From Moraxellaceae bacterium (GTDB lineage: Bacteria; Pseudomonadota; Gammaproteobacteria; Burkholderiales; Rhodocyclaceae), in NCBI GenBank assembly GCA_031119205.1, contig JAVHYF010000026.1, positions 1 through 64,000 on the forward strand: 64,000 nt of DNA, read 5' to 3'. The first letter of the stretch is position 1; every line of letters starts with the position of its first letter. The position numbers and the translations under genes are program-made. Below are positions 26,358-33,821 of this stretch, in pieces. The notes beneath the pieces are model-generated. The model saw nothing but the letters and a program-made list of their open reading frames with translations. It did not search any database and was not told the DNA's origin.

Positions 26358-28865
26358 ATGCGCTTCCTGCTTGATCTCGCTTGGCGCGACCTGCGCGCCG
26401 GTGGCCGCGGCCTGTGGGTGTTCTGCGCCTGCCTCGTGCTCGGCGTGACGCTGGTCGCGGCCGGTGGTGGTCTGTTCCGCCAGGTTGGCGACAGCCTGCA
26501 GGCGGATGCGCGTGCACTCTTCGGCGGCGACGTGGAAGTGCAGCACGACCGCCCGCTGCAGGCCGAGGAACTCGCCTGGCTGCGCGCACGTGGCGAGGTG
26601 TCCTTGCTGGTCGAACTGCGCAGCATGCTGCTCACCGCCGACGAGCGCGCGCAACTGGTGGAGCTGCAGAGCTTCGACGAGCGTTACCCGCTGTACGGCA
26701 GCGTCGAGCTGTCGCCGCCTGCGCCCTTGCGTGACGCGCTGAGTGAACGTGACGGCCGCTGGGGCATTGCCGTCGACCGTGCGCTGGCGCAACGCCTGGG
26801 CCTGACGCCGGGTGACGAAGTCACGCTGGGCGACGCCACGCTTGCCGTGCGCGCCATCACCCTGCGCCAGCCGGACCGCAGCCTGCGCGCCGACTGGAGC
26901 GGCCTGCCGGTGTTGTTGTCTGCCGATGCGCTGGCCGCCACCGGCCTCATCCAGCCCGGCAGCCGCGTCGAGTACAACTACCGCATCAAGACCGACACGC
27001 CGCCCGAGCTGTTCCGCGACCAACTGGTCGCCGCCTTCCCGCAGGGCGACTGGGACGTGCGCACCTTCTCCCAGCGCAGCGAACGCGTCGCCGAGGTGCT
27101 GGCGCAGATCGGCTCCGGCCTGTTGCTCATCGGTTTCAGCGCGCTCTTCATCGGCGGGCTGGGCGTGTTCAACAGCGTGCAGGCCTACCTGCAGGGCAAG
27201 CTCGGCACTCTCGCCACGCTGCGCGCGCTGGGCCTGCGCGATGGCCGGCTCGCCGCGCTGTACCTGCTGCAACTGTTGATGCTCGCGGCATTGGCGAGTT
27301 TCGTCGGCGCCTTGCTCGGTGGCGTGCTCGCACTGGCTGGTGCCGCGATGGCGGCGGACCGCCTGCCGCTTGCGCCCGCATTGCTCGGCCTCGTCGCGCC
27401 GCTGGCACTCTCCTGGCTGTTCGGTGTGCTCACCGCGCTCACCTTCGCGCTGCCCGCCCTCGGCCGTGCGCTGTCGGTGTCGCCGGCGGCCTTGTTCCGC
27501 GGGCTGGATGGCGCGGTGACGCGCACTTCGCGCGGCTGGTGGTGGCTCACCGCGCTGGCAGGCATGTGCGTCGCCACGCTGCTGGTGCTGGCCATGCCGG
27601 ACCGCCGCTTCGGTGCCGGCTTCGTGGTCGCCACGCTGGCCATCCTCGGCCTGCTGGAACTGCTGGTGCGTGCCTTGCAAAACGCCTCGCGCGCGCTCAT
27701 GCGCACAAGGCTTGTCGAAGACTTCACCTGGCGCCTCGCGCTCGCCAGCCTGCACCGCCCCGGCGCACCGTTGCGTGCCGCGCTGCTCTCGCTCGGCTCT
27801 GCGCTCACGCTGCTGGTGGCTTCCACGCTGGTAGTCGCCGCACTGCTGCGCACGGTGAACGAAACCGTGCCGGAGCGCGCGCCGGCCCTCGTGTTCTACG
27901 ACGTGCAGAACGCGCAGCAGGACATCGTGCGCAATGAGCTCGCGCGCAGCCCCAGCTTGCAGCAACTGCAACTTGCACCGCTGGTGCTCGGCCGCATCCA
28001 GGCGGTGAACGGCGTGGTGCTGCGCGACAGCGGTGACGCTGGCCGCGCGCTGGAAGCCCGCGACGAGCAGAAGCTGTCCACCCGCGCCGGTAATTTCGAC
28101 GACGTCATCATCGCGCGCGGCGCCTGGTGGCCGGACGACTACCGCGGCCCGCCGCTGGTGGCGATGGAAGACCGCGAGGCCGACGAGCTGGGCCTTCAGG
28201 TCGGCGACACGCTGCGCTTCGACATCCTCGGCACGCCGGTGGAAGCGAAAGTCGCCGCCATCTACAGCCAGCGCCGCTACCAGGCGCGCCTGTGGCTGGA
28301 GGCGATGTTCTCCGACGGCGTGCTGGACCCCTTCATCACCCGCCACGTCGGCGCCGCGTATCTCGACGCGCAGGAAGCGATGGCCGCGCAGGACCGCATC
28401 GCCGCACTCGCCCCCAACATCGTCAGCGTACGTACTGCCGGCATGCTGGACGAAGCCCGCACGCTGCTCGCCCGCGCGAGTGCGGGGCTGGGGGTGGTGG
28501 CCGGCGTCAGCCTCATCGCCAGCCTGCTCGTACTTGCCAGCGTCATGGCCGCCAGCCGCAGCCGCCAAGTGTACGAAGCCAGCCTGCTCAACGCCATCGG
28601 CGCCCGCATCGCCACTATCCGCCGTGCCCTGCAGGCGGAATACGCACTGCTCGCCGTGCTCACATCCCTGTTCGCCATCCTCGTCGGCAGCGCACTCGCC
28701 TTCGTGTTGCTGCACTTCCGCCTGCAACTCGACATGACCGGCCTGCTATGGGCCGGCGCCGCGACTGCGGTACTGGTCAGCAGCGCCAGCCTGGGCCTGG
28801 GCGCGGCGTGGTTGCTGCGGCAGTTGCGGGTAAGTCCGGGGAGGTTGTTGAGGGCAGGGAGTTAG
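26358..28865 (+). CDS. YbbP-like ABC transporter permease (FtsX/MacB superfamily)
   Basis: An 835-residue inner-membrane protein with ten hydrophobic helices in the YbbP arrangement: one N-terminal helix, a periplasmic domain (about residues 45-240), a block of helices, a second periplasmic domain (about 500-690) and three C-terminal helices with two FtsX-type units. With YbbA-like ATPases these proteins are thought to work mechanically on envelope lipids or lipoproteins rather than as classic pumps. The start ATG at 26358 is chosen over an in-frame TTG at 26340. Confidence 0.88.
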   Translation: MRFLLDLAWRDLRAGGRGLWVFCACLVLGVTLVAAGGGLFRQVGDSLQADARALFGGDVEVQHDRPLQAEELAWLRARGEVSLLVELRSMLLTADERAQLVELQSFDERYPLYGSVELSPPAPLRDALSERDGRWGIAVDRALAQRLGLTPGDEVTLGDATLAVRAITLRQPDRSLRADWSGLPVLLSADALAATGLIQPGSRVEYNYRIKTDTPPELFRDQLVAAFPQGDWDVRTFSQRSERVAEVLAQIGSGLLLIGFSALFIGGLGVFNSVQAYLQGKLGTLATLRALGLRDGRLAALYLLQLLMLAALASFVGALLGGVLALAGAAMAADRLPLAPALLGLVAPLALSWLFGVLTALTFALPALGRALSVSPAALFRGLDGAVTRTSRGWWWLTALAGMCVATLLVLAMPDRRFGAGFVVATLAILGLLELLVRALQNASRALMRTRLVEDFTWRLALASLHRPGAPLRAALLSLGSALTLLVASTLVVAALLRTVNETVPERAPALVFYDVQNAQQDIVRNELARSPSLQQLQLAPLVLGRIQAVNGVVLRDSGDAGRALEARDEQKLSTRAGNFDDVIIARGAWWPDDYRGPPLVAMEDREADELGLQVGDTLRFDILGTPVEAKVAAIYSQRRYQARLWLEAMFSDGVLDPFITRHVGAAYLDAQEAMAAQDRIAALAPNIVSVRTAGMLDEARTLLARASAGLGVVAGVSLIASLLVLASVMAASRSRQVYEASLLNAIGARIATIRRALQAEYALLAVLTSLFAILVGSALAFVLLHFRLQLDMTGLLWAGAATAVLVSSASLGLGAAWLLRQLRVSPGRLLRAGS

Positions 28866-28879
28866 ACAAGAGTCCTTGG

Positions 28880-29347
28880 TCATTGGGGTGTTAGACGCGC
28901 GCTGCTTTGGCGCAGACGAAGCAAGAATTTTCCGTTGATTTCTCGTTTCTTGGCGGACTGCTTGTCGCTGAGCTTTCGCTTTCGCATGATGCGCAAGTAG
29001 AAGTCTTGCTCCCAGGCATTGATCCATCCCCGATCGTGTGCGTAAGAAATTGCCTCTCCATTTAGCGATTTGCTTTCATCCGTACGCACTCGCTTGACTG
29101 CTTGAAAGATCAGATCCGAAGGAAGACCTATGAATTTCTTGACGCAACAGTTACCAACGGTGGCAAGAGTGCCGTTGGTTTTATTGCGCAGAACGCAGTT
29201 CTCGATGATTGGGTAATGCCCGCAAAGGCACGTCTCCGGCACTTCGGACTCGAATATTTCGTGTAGAGCCCATTCGAGTTTTGCGGCGTTCCAGACGTTT
29301 GCGGTGGAGCGAGCAAGAATCTCGCGTGTGAGGTGATACTCGGCCAT
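28880..29347 (-). CDS. Hypothetical Cys-rich, probably zinc-binding protein
   Basis: A 155-residue protein of unknown function. Four conserved-looking cysteines occur in ETCLCGHYPIIENCVLRN and TVGNCCVKKFIG (residues about 37-75), a spacing that suggests a zinc ribbon-like fold. The rest is rich in Lys/Arg (MRKRKLSDKQSAKKREING), which would suit nucleic-acid binding. The start at 29347 has GGGAGA five bases upstream. It is convergent with the YbbP-like gene (14 bases between stops) and belongs to a lower-GC island that extends to about 31565. Confidence 0.65.
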   Translation of the reverse strand: MAEYHLTREILARSTANVWNAAKLEWALHEIFESEVPETCLCGHYPIIENCVLRNKTNGTLATVGNCCVKKFIGLPSDLIFQAVKRVRTDESKSLNGEAISYAHDRGWINAWEQDFYLRIMRKRKLSDKQSAKKREINGKFLLRLRQSSARLTPQ

Positions 29348-29415
29348 GATTTCTCCCAGAAAGGTTGGCCCCACGCATATGTGCACGGGGCCAGAGGACA
29401 TATAGACCTTGCTGG

Positions 29416-29640
29416 TCAGCCCTTCGGGGGGAACGGATCCTTCCCGTGGCTATCCTTAGATTGGATGCGCCCGTTCTGGCCGTGAGCCACCAGTTCAGTT
29501 TGTTGGTTTTGGGCGATCTCCCGCGCACGGTCTACCGCGTCCTGCTTGCGGTCAAACAGTTCAGTGTCACGTTTGGCGCCGGCTCCCCGGACTGCCCAGA
29601 GATCGTCGCGAGGGACGACATGTTGGTTGCGTTTGCTCAT
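29416..29640 (-). CDS. DUF2188-domain protein
   Basis: A 74-residue protein that closely follows the DUF2188 pattern: QHVVPRDDLWAVRGAGAKR at the start, then a helix (AVDRAREIAQNQQTELVAHG) and the end DSHGKDPFPPKG. DUF2188 proteins are small, cytoplasmic and uncharacterised, often found on plasmids and islands. The start at 29640 has AAAGGA six bases upstream. It is divergent from the sigma-like gene at 29769, sharing a 128-base promoter region. Confidence 0.85.
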   Translation of the reverse strand: MSKRNQHVVPRDDLWAVRGAGAKRDTELFDRKQDAVDRAREIAQNQQTELVAHGQNGRIQSKDSHGKDPFPPKG

Positions 29641-29768
29641 AGCTAATCCTTTCCGCGGCGGGATGCCGCTATTGGTATGTACGGATGCAGTGGAAATTGC
29701 GGACAATTCTCTGGTGTCTGCGCTGCGTCTATCGACCGTACATACAAGGACAGAACAAGGAGAAGCTT

Positions 29769-30416
29769 GTGGGCCCATCCAACTCGAAGGAACGACATGC
29801 CAATCTAGAGGAGGTTGCCGAGGCTGTTGCCAACCTGCGGCCGGCCGAACTCTTGCGGCTCAAGAAGAGAGCTGGACTTCAGATCTTCGGTACCGAGTAC
29901 ACGGATCCTATGGAGCTTCTATGTGAGGCGGTAAAGCGGGCAATGGTCGCTTCTGATCCGAGCAAGCACGAGGATGAAAGAGGCAGGCCTTGGCCGATTG
30001 ATCGTGTCGAGCTCGTAGCATTCTTGTCGAGATCGATGGATGGACTCGCTGATGACTCTCGTGCTTCCCTTCATCAGGCAAGAACGGATCGCTTGGAAGT
30101 CTTAGCTGGTGAGGCAGGGAGCACCGATACCGTATTGCATGATGCGGGGTACTACCATTCCGATGTTGTTGAGCAAGCGATTGAGTTGGAGGAAGTTTTG
30201 GTACGCCAAACGGCCGCTAAGGAAGACGTGGCCCGTATCGAGGCATTGTTTGCCGGAGATCAAGCGGTCTTAGCTGTCATCGAAGGGGAGAAAGAGGGGA
30301 TGTCTGCGCGAGATGTCCAAGCGCTGTTCGAACTTGACGAGACAACATACGACTCCGCTAGGCGTCGGTTGCGTCGCAAAGTGGACAGACTCATGCCGGG
30401 AAGGAGATCGAAATGA
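29769..30416 (+). CDS. Sigma-factor-like protein, first gene of an ImmA/IrrE operon
   Basis: A 215-residue protein. The GTG at 29769 is preceded by AAGGAG with six-base spacing, so it is preferred to an ATG at 29685. Residues about 40-90 (DPMELLCEAVKRAM...PIDRVELVAFLSRSMDGLADD) resemble region 2 of ECF-type sigma factors. The C-terminal 60 residues (QAVLAVIEGEKEGMSARDVQALFELDETTYDSARRRLRRKVDRL) look like a region 4 helix-turn-helix. The match is by pattern only. The gene overlaps the next one in ATGA, and the three genes to 31565 overlap serially, so they act as one unit. Confidence 0.6.
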   Translation: MGPSNSKERHANLEEVAEAVANLRPAELLRLKKRAGLQIFGTEYTDPMELLCEAVKRAMVASDPSKHEDERGRPWPIDRVELVAFLSRSMDGLADDSRASLHQARTDRLEVLAGEAGSTDTVLHDAGYYHSDVVEQAIELEEVLVRQTAAKEDVARIEALFAGDQAVLAVIEGEKEGMSARDVQALFELDETTYDSARRRLRRKVDRLMPGRRSK

Positions 30417-30814
30417 GTGACGACAGCGTTAAGACGCTGCAGGCTATTCGCAACCTGGCTTTAGCAGACTTGGATGCCACAAGTGACGAGACTCTGCGGG
30501 CAGAGATAGAGGCGGACGGAGGTGATCCTGAAGCGCTTGCACTTTCTGTCGCAACGGAACTGGACGCTTTAGTGGCAGCAGCCATGCGAGCACGTATGTC
30601 GTTGGCGAGGAGTAGGGGCGTTGCTACGAGTGCTGTGCCGAAGCGCCGGCCTGTTTTGGCGCGTATGAAAGAATTGATCGATGGGGCCTTTTTGGCTGAC
30701 CCCAGTCTTGCGACTGCTTTTCGAGAGGGAACCCGCCAGTCGGAGTCTGATCTGCAATCGCTCTATGACGACTTAGTGGATCTTGGCCGAATTGATCCTG
30801 AGATCGATGGCTGA
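30413..30814 (+). CDS. Hypothetical acidic protein between sigma-like and ImmA/IrrE genes
   Basis: A 133-residue, mostly helical protein with no recognised domain. The N-terminal half is acidic (ADLDATSDETLRAEIEADGGDPEAL), the middle holds a basic, possibly flexible stretch (AMRARMSLARSRGVATSAVPKRRPVLARMKELIDG), and the C-terminus is acidic again. By position it could be an anti-sigma factor, adaptor or antitoxin cleaved by the peptidase encoded next; no direct evidence. Start overlaps the previous stop (ATGA) and its stop overlaps the ImmA/IrrE start (ATGGCTGA). Confidence 0.65.
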   Translation: MSDDSVKTLQAIRNLALADLDATSDETLRAEIEADGGDPEALALSVATELDALVAAAMRARMSLARSRGVATSAVPKRRPVLARMKELIDGAFLADPSLATAFREGTRQSESDLQSLYDDLVDLGRIDPEIDG

Positions 30815-31565
30815 ACTGTCCAGCATGAGTTCGGCGGAGCGCCTTCTATGGCTGCATGGAGTGCGCTCCCCTGAACATATCGATCTAGAGACGATTGCTG
30901 CAGCGCATCGGGCAAAAGTTGTCTACCGCCAGTTGGACGGCTGTGCGGCGCGGTTAGTGGCCAGTGCTGATCGGGCTGTTATCAGTGTGGCCGCTGATGA
31001 CAACGTTGGCCGTCAGCGCTTTTCGCTTGGGCATGAGCTGGCTCATTGGATTTGCGATGCTGCCAGAGGCTCATTTAGGTGTGCTGACTCGGACATTGGG
31101 CCGCAGAACGCCGAGGCGAAAACTATAGAAGCCAACGCTAATAATTACGCGAGTCAGCTCATCCTGCCTGACTACATGGTTACGCCTTGGCTTGGCGCAC
31201 GAGCGGTTAGCCTTGACCTTGCTGGGGCGCTGGCGAGCGAATTTCGAGCTAGTTTGACCGCATCGGCTATAAGGCTTACTAGACGTGCGAAGGCGCCGAC
31301 GGTTATTGCATGTCATGACCAAACGCGCCTTCGTTGGTTCTTACGCAACCTGTCGTTCCCACAGGATTTTTTTGTATCTAAGCAGCTTCATCACGACACT
31401 GCTGCGTTTGAGATCGCGTTTGGCAAGAGCAGTGGGATGTCGCGTCCTAAACGCGAATCCGCAGATCGCTGGTTTTCGGGCCCCGGTACTTACCGACGAG
31501 AGGTGACCTCGCAGTCGGTTAGGCTCCCGGACGCAAGTGTTCTGTCACTGATCTCCCTGAACTGA
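30807..31565 (+). CDS. ImmA/IrrE-family zinc metallopeptidase
   Basis: A 252-residue cytoplasmic peptidase. The zinc-binding HELAH sits at residues 76-80 in RQRFSLGHELAHWICD, and IEANANNYASQLILP (Glu108) supplies the third ligand, as in the family. ImmA cleaves the ICEBs1 repressor ImmR, and IrrE/PprI cleaves DdrO in Deinococcus, in both cases switching on genes. A C-terminal region of about 100 residues beyond the peptidase core may be a sensor. The likely target here is one of the two upstream proteins (inference). ATG at 30807 overlaps the previous stop; the next in-frame ATG is 30825. Confidence 0.88.
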   Translation: MAELSSMSSAERLLWLHGVRSPEHIDLETIAAAHRAKVVYRQLDGCAARLVASADRAVISVAADDNVGRQRFSLGHELAHWICDAARGSFRCADSDIGPQNAEAKTIEANANNYASQLILPDYMVTPWLGARAVSLDLAGALASEFRASLTASAIRLTRRAKAPTVIACHDQTRLRWFLRNLSFPQDFFVSKQLHHDTAAFEIAFGKSSGMSRPKRESADRWFSGPGTYRREVTSQSVRLPDASVLSLISLN

Positions 31566-31636
31566 GCGACCGGCGATGCAAAGGGGGCCTTCAATGTAAA
31601 CTCGCGTTTCTGTTTGCTATCGGCTCCTTCCGAACC

Positions 31637-32938
31637 ATGTCCCACCGCGTCCTCACCGGCATCACCACCACCGGCACTCCCCACCTCGGCAACTACGCGG
31701 GTGCGATCCGCCCGGCCATCCAGGCGAGTCGCCAGCCTGGCGTGGAGAGCTTCTTCTTCCTCGCGGACTACCACGCGCTGATCAAGTGCGACGACCCGGC
31801 GCGTATCGAGCGGTCGCGGCTGGAGATTGCGGCGACCTGGCTGGCGGCGGGGCTGGATACGTCCCGCGTGGTGTTCTACCGCCAGAGCGACATTCCGGAG
31901 ATTCCGGAGCTGACCTGGCTGCTGACCTGCGTGACCAGCAAAGGGCTGATGAACCGCGCGCATGCCTACAAGGCGTCGACCGATGCCAATGAGGCGGCGG
32001 GCGAGGAGACGGATGCGGGCGTGACGATGGGGCTGTATTCCTACCCGATCCTGATGGCGGCGGACATCCTGATGTTCAAGGCGAACAAGGTGCCGGTGGG
32101 CCGCGACCAGATCCAGCACATCGAGATGGCGCGCGACGTGGCGCAGCGCTTCAACCACCTGTTCGGCGCGGGCCGCGAGCTGTTCGTGCTGCCGGAAGCG
32201 GCGGTGGAGGAGGGCGTGGCGACGCTGCCGGGGCTGGACGGCCGCAAGATGTCGAAGAGCTACGACAACACGATTCCGTTGTTCGAAGGTGGCGCGAAGG
32301 CGCTGAAGGCGGCGGTGGCGCGCATCGTGACCGACTCCCGCGCGCCGGGCGAACCGAAGGACCCGGACAACAGTCACCTGGTGACGCTGTTCGATGCCTT
32401 CGCGCAGCCGGCGGAGCGCGAGCAATTCCGCGCTGACCTGCGCGCCGGCCTGGCCTGGGGTGAGGCGAAGCAGCGCTTCCTGGAAGTGCTGGAACGCGAC
32501 CTCGCACCGATGCGCACGCGCTACGACGAGCTGATGGCGAAGCCGGAAGAGATCGAGGCGCAATTGCTGGAAGGCGCCCGCAAGGCGCGCGCGACGGCCG
32601 CGCCTTTCCTCGCAGAACTGCGCGAGTCGGTGGGCCTGCGTCACTTCCGCAAGGTGGAGGCCAAGGCGGTCGAGAAGAAGGCCGACGCCGGCGCTGCGCT
32701 GCCGGTGTTCAAGCAGTACCGCGAGGCCGACGGCAAGTTCTACTTCAAGCTCAGCGCCGCCGATGGCCGCCTGCTGCTGCAGAGCCAGGGCTTTGAGCAG
32801 GGCCGCGAGGCGGGGCAGTGGGTCGGTCGCCTGAAAGCGGATGGCGCGGCGGCGTTGGCGGATGTGCCGGCGACGCTGGCGGACGGTGTGACGGCCGAGG
32901 ATGTGGCGGCTGCGCTGGCGGTGTTTGCGCAGGGGTGA
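31637..32938 (+). CDS. trpS: Tryptophanyl-tRNA synthetase
   Basis: Charges tRNA-Trp with tryptophan in the cytoplasm. Class I signatures are present: TPHLGN (HIGH-type, residues 14-19) and KMSKS near residues 206-210. With 433 residues it is about 100 longer than the E. coli enzyme. The extra C-terminal domain (about 345-433, starting VFKQYREADGKFYFKLSAADGRLLLQSQGF) is common in beta- and some gammaproteobacteria. Base composition returns to the GC-rich norm here, marking the right edge of the 28.9-31.6 kb island. Confidence 0.97.
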   Translation: MSHRVLTGITTTGTPHLGNYAGAIRPAIQASRQPGVESFFFLADYHALIKCDDPARIERSRLEIAATWLAAGLDTSRVVFYRQSDIPEIPELTWLLTCVTSKGLMNRAHAYKASTDANEAAGEETDAGVTMGLYSYPILMAADILMFKANKVPVGRDQIQHIEMARDVAQRFNHLFGAGRELFVLPEAAVEEGVATLPGLDGRKMSKSYDNTIPLFEGGAKALKAAVARIVTDSRAPGEPKDPDNSHLVTLFDAFAQPAEREQFRADLRAGLAWGEAKQRFLEVLERDLAPMRTRYDELMAKPEEIEAQLLEGARKARATAAPFLAELRESVGLRHFRKVEAKAVEKKADAGAALPVFKQYREADGKFYFKLSAADGRLLLQSQGFEQGREAGQWVGRLKADGAAALADVPATLADGVTAEDVAAALAVFAQG

Positions 32939-33143
32939 TGCGGTAAGGGAGGCTCTTCATTCCGTCGTCCCCGCGAAGGCGGGGACCCAGTGGCGTCGGG
33001 TCGGAATGTGCCACTGCGAAAGTCGCTGGATTCCCGCCCTTCGCCAGGCTCAGGGACCGCCCGGGAATGACGGGATCGGGAGGGAGGTGCTTCTGTCTCG
33101 GGGTGCGTTCGAGGCGCTAGCCTGCTGGCTCGACCATGACCCT
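32939..33143. repeat. Two palindromic repeats downstream of trpS
   Basis: CCGTCGTCCCCGCGAAGGCGGGGACCCAG at about 32961-32993 and a composite copy at 33021-33074, in which arms CTGGATTCCCG/CGGGAATGACGG flank the motif CCTTCGCCAGGCTCAGGGA. The same composite arrangement is at 1279-1324. Confidence 0.65.
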
Positions 33144-33440
33144 ATGAGAACCTTCGCTCCGTGCGTGTACATCCTCGCCAGTCAACGCAACGGAACGCTG
33201 TATGTCGGTGTTACCTCCGATCTGGTGAAGCGGGTTTGGCAGCACCGGAGTGATGCTGTGCCGGGGTTCACGTTGCAGCACGAGGTACACGCACTGGTCT
33301 GGTACGAGCAGCATGAAACGATGCGCTCAGCCATCACGCGCGAGAAGCAGATCAAGCAATGGCGGCGCGCGTGGAAGCTACGGTTGATTGAGACAGGCAA
33401 TCCGTACTGGCGGGATTTGTGGGACGGCATTCAAGGGTAG
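33144..33440 (+). CDS. GIY-YIG nuclease-domain protein (UPF0213/YhbQ-like)
   Basis: A 98-residue single-domain protein. CVYILASQRNGTLYVGVTSDLVKRVWQHR (residues 7-35) contains the GIY-YIG core in its YIL...YVG form with the following Arg, and later Lys/Arg and Glu residues (TREKQIKQWRRAWKLRLIE) fit the fold. Small proteins of this type are scattered in genomes, frequently among repeats, and their substrates are unknown. It is bounded on both sides by palindromic repeats. Confidence 0.88.
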   Translation: MRTFAPCVYILASQRNGTLYVGVTSDLVKRVWQHRSDAVPGFTLQHEVHALVWYEQHETMRSAITREKQIKQWRRAWKLRLIETGNPYWRDLWDGIQG

Positions 33441-33821
33441 CGTGCCTGGACGGAGTCAAGCAGAGGCAAGCCACACCAGATTGGGCCGCACTAAGCCAAG
33501 CCGTGGCTGTGTGACGACTTCGCTATCGCGACGGCTCCCCGAAATCGCTGCACCCTACCGCACCGTCATTCCCGCGAAGGCGGGAATCCAGTGTCGTTGA
33601 AGCAGTATCGTTGAACCGCACTGGCCTGCTGGGCGATCAAGATGCGTAAAGAACAAGCAACGTCGCTGGGTCCCCGCCTGCGCGGGGACGACGGTGCGTG
33701 AGGGCGCCACAGGCTCCCTTGTCCTCCGTGTGTCTCGTCGGGAATCCTTTTCAGCTTGAGCCGGTCAGAATGCGGTTCGCCCTGTTCCGACCACTGCTTG
33801 TTGCTTATCGCTCCTTCCCGC
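33441..33821. repeat. Intergenic region with two palindromic repeats
   Basis: No gene is seen. GTCATTCCCGCGAAGGCGGGAATCCAGTG at about 33563-33596 and CGTCGCTGGGTCCCCGCCTGCGCGGGGACGACGG at 33661-33694 belong to the repeat family found at 25083, 26166 and 32961. The last 120 bases lead into the lipoprotein gene at 33822. Confidence 0.65.

Noticed and set aside
26244-28727. Long frame of over 800 codons on the minus strand across the YbbP-like gene
   Set aside because: Antisense shadow. The plus-strand product has clear FtsX-type membrane domains, while the antisense product is low-complexity His/Gln/Ala-rich.
28880-31565. Island considered as an integrated element with att sites or tRNA target
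   Set aside because: No integrase, no tRNA and no direct repeats at the edges were seen, so only a composition-based claim is made.
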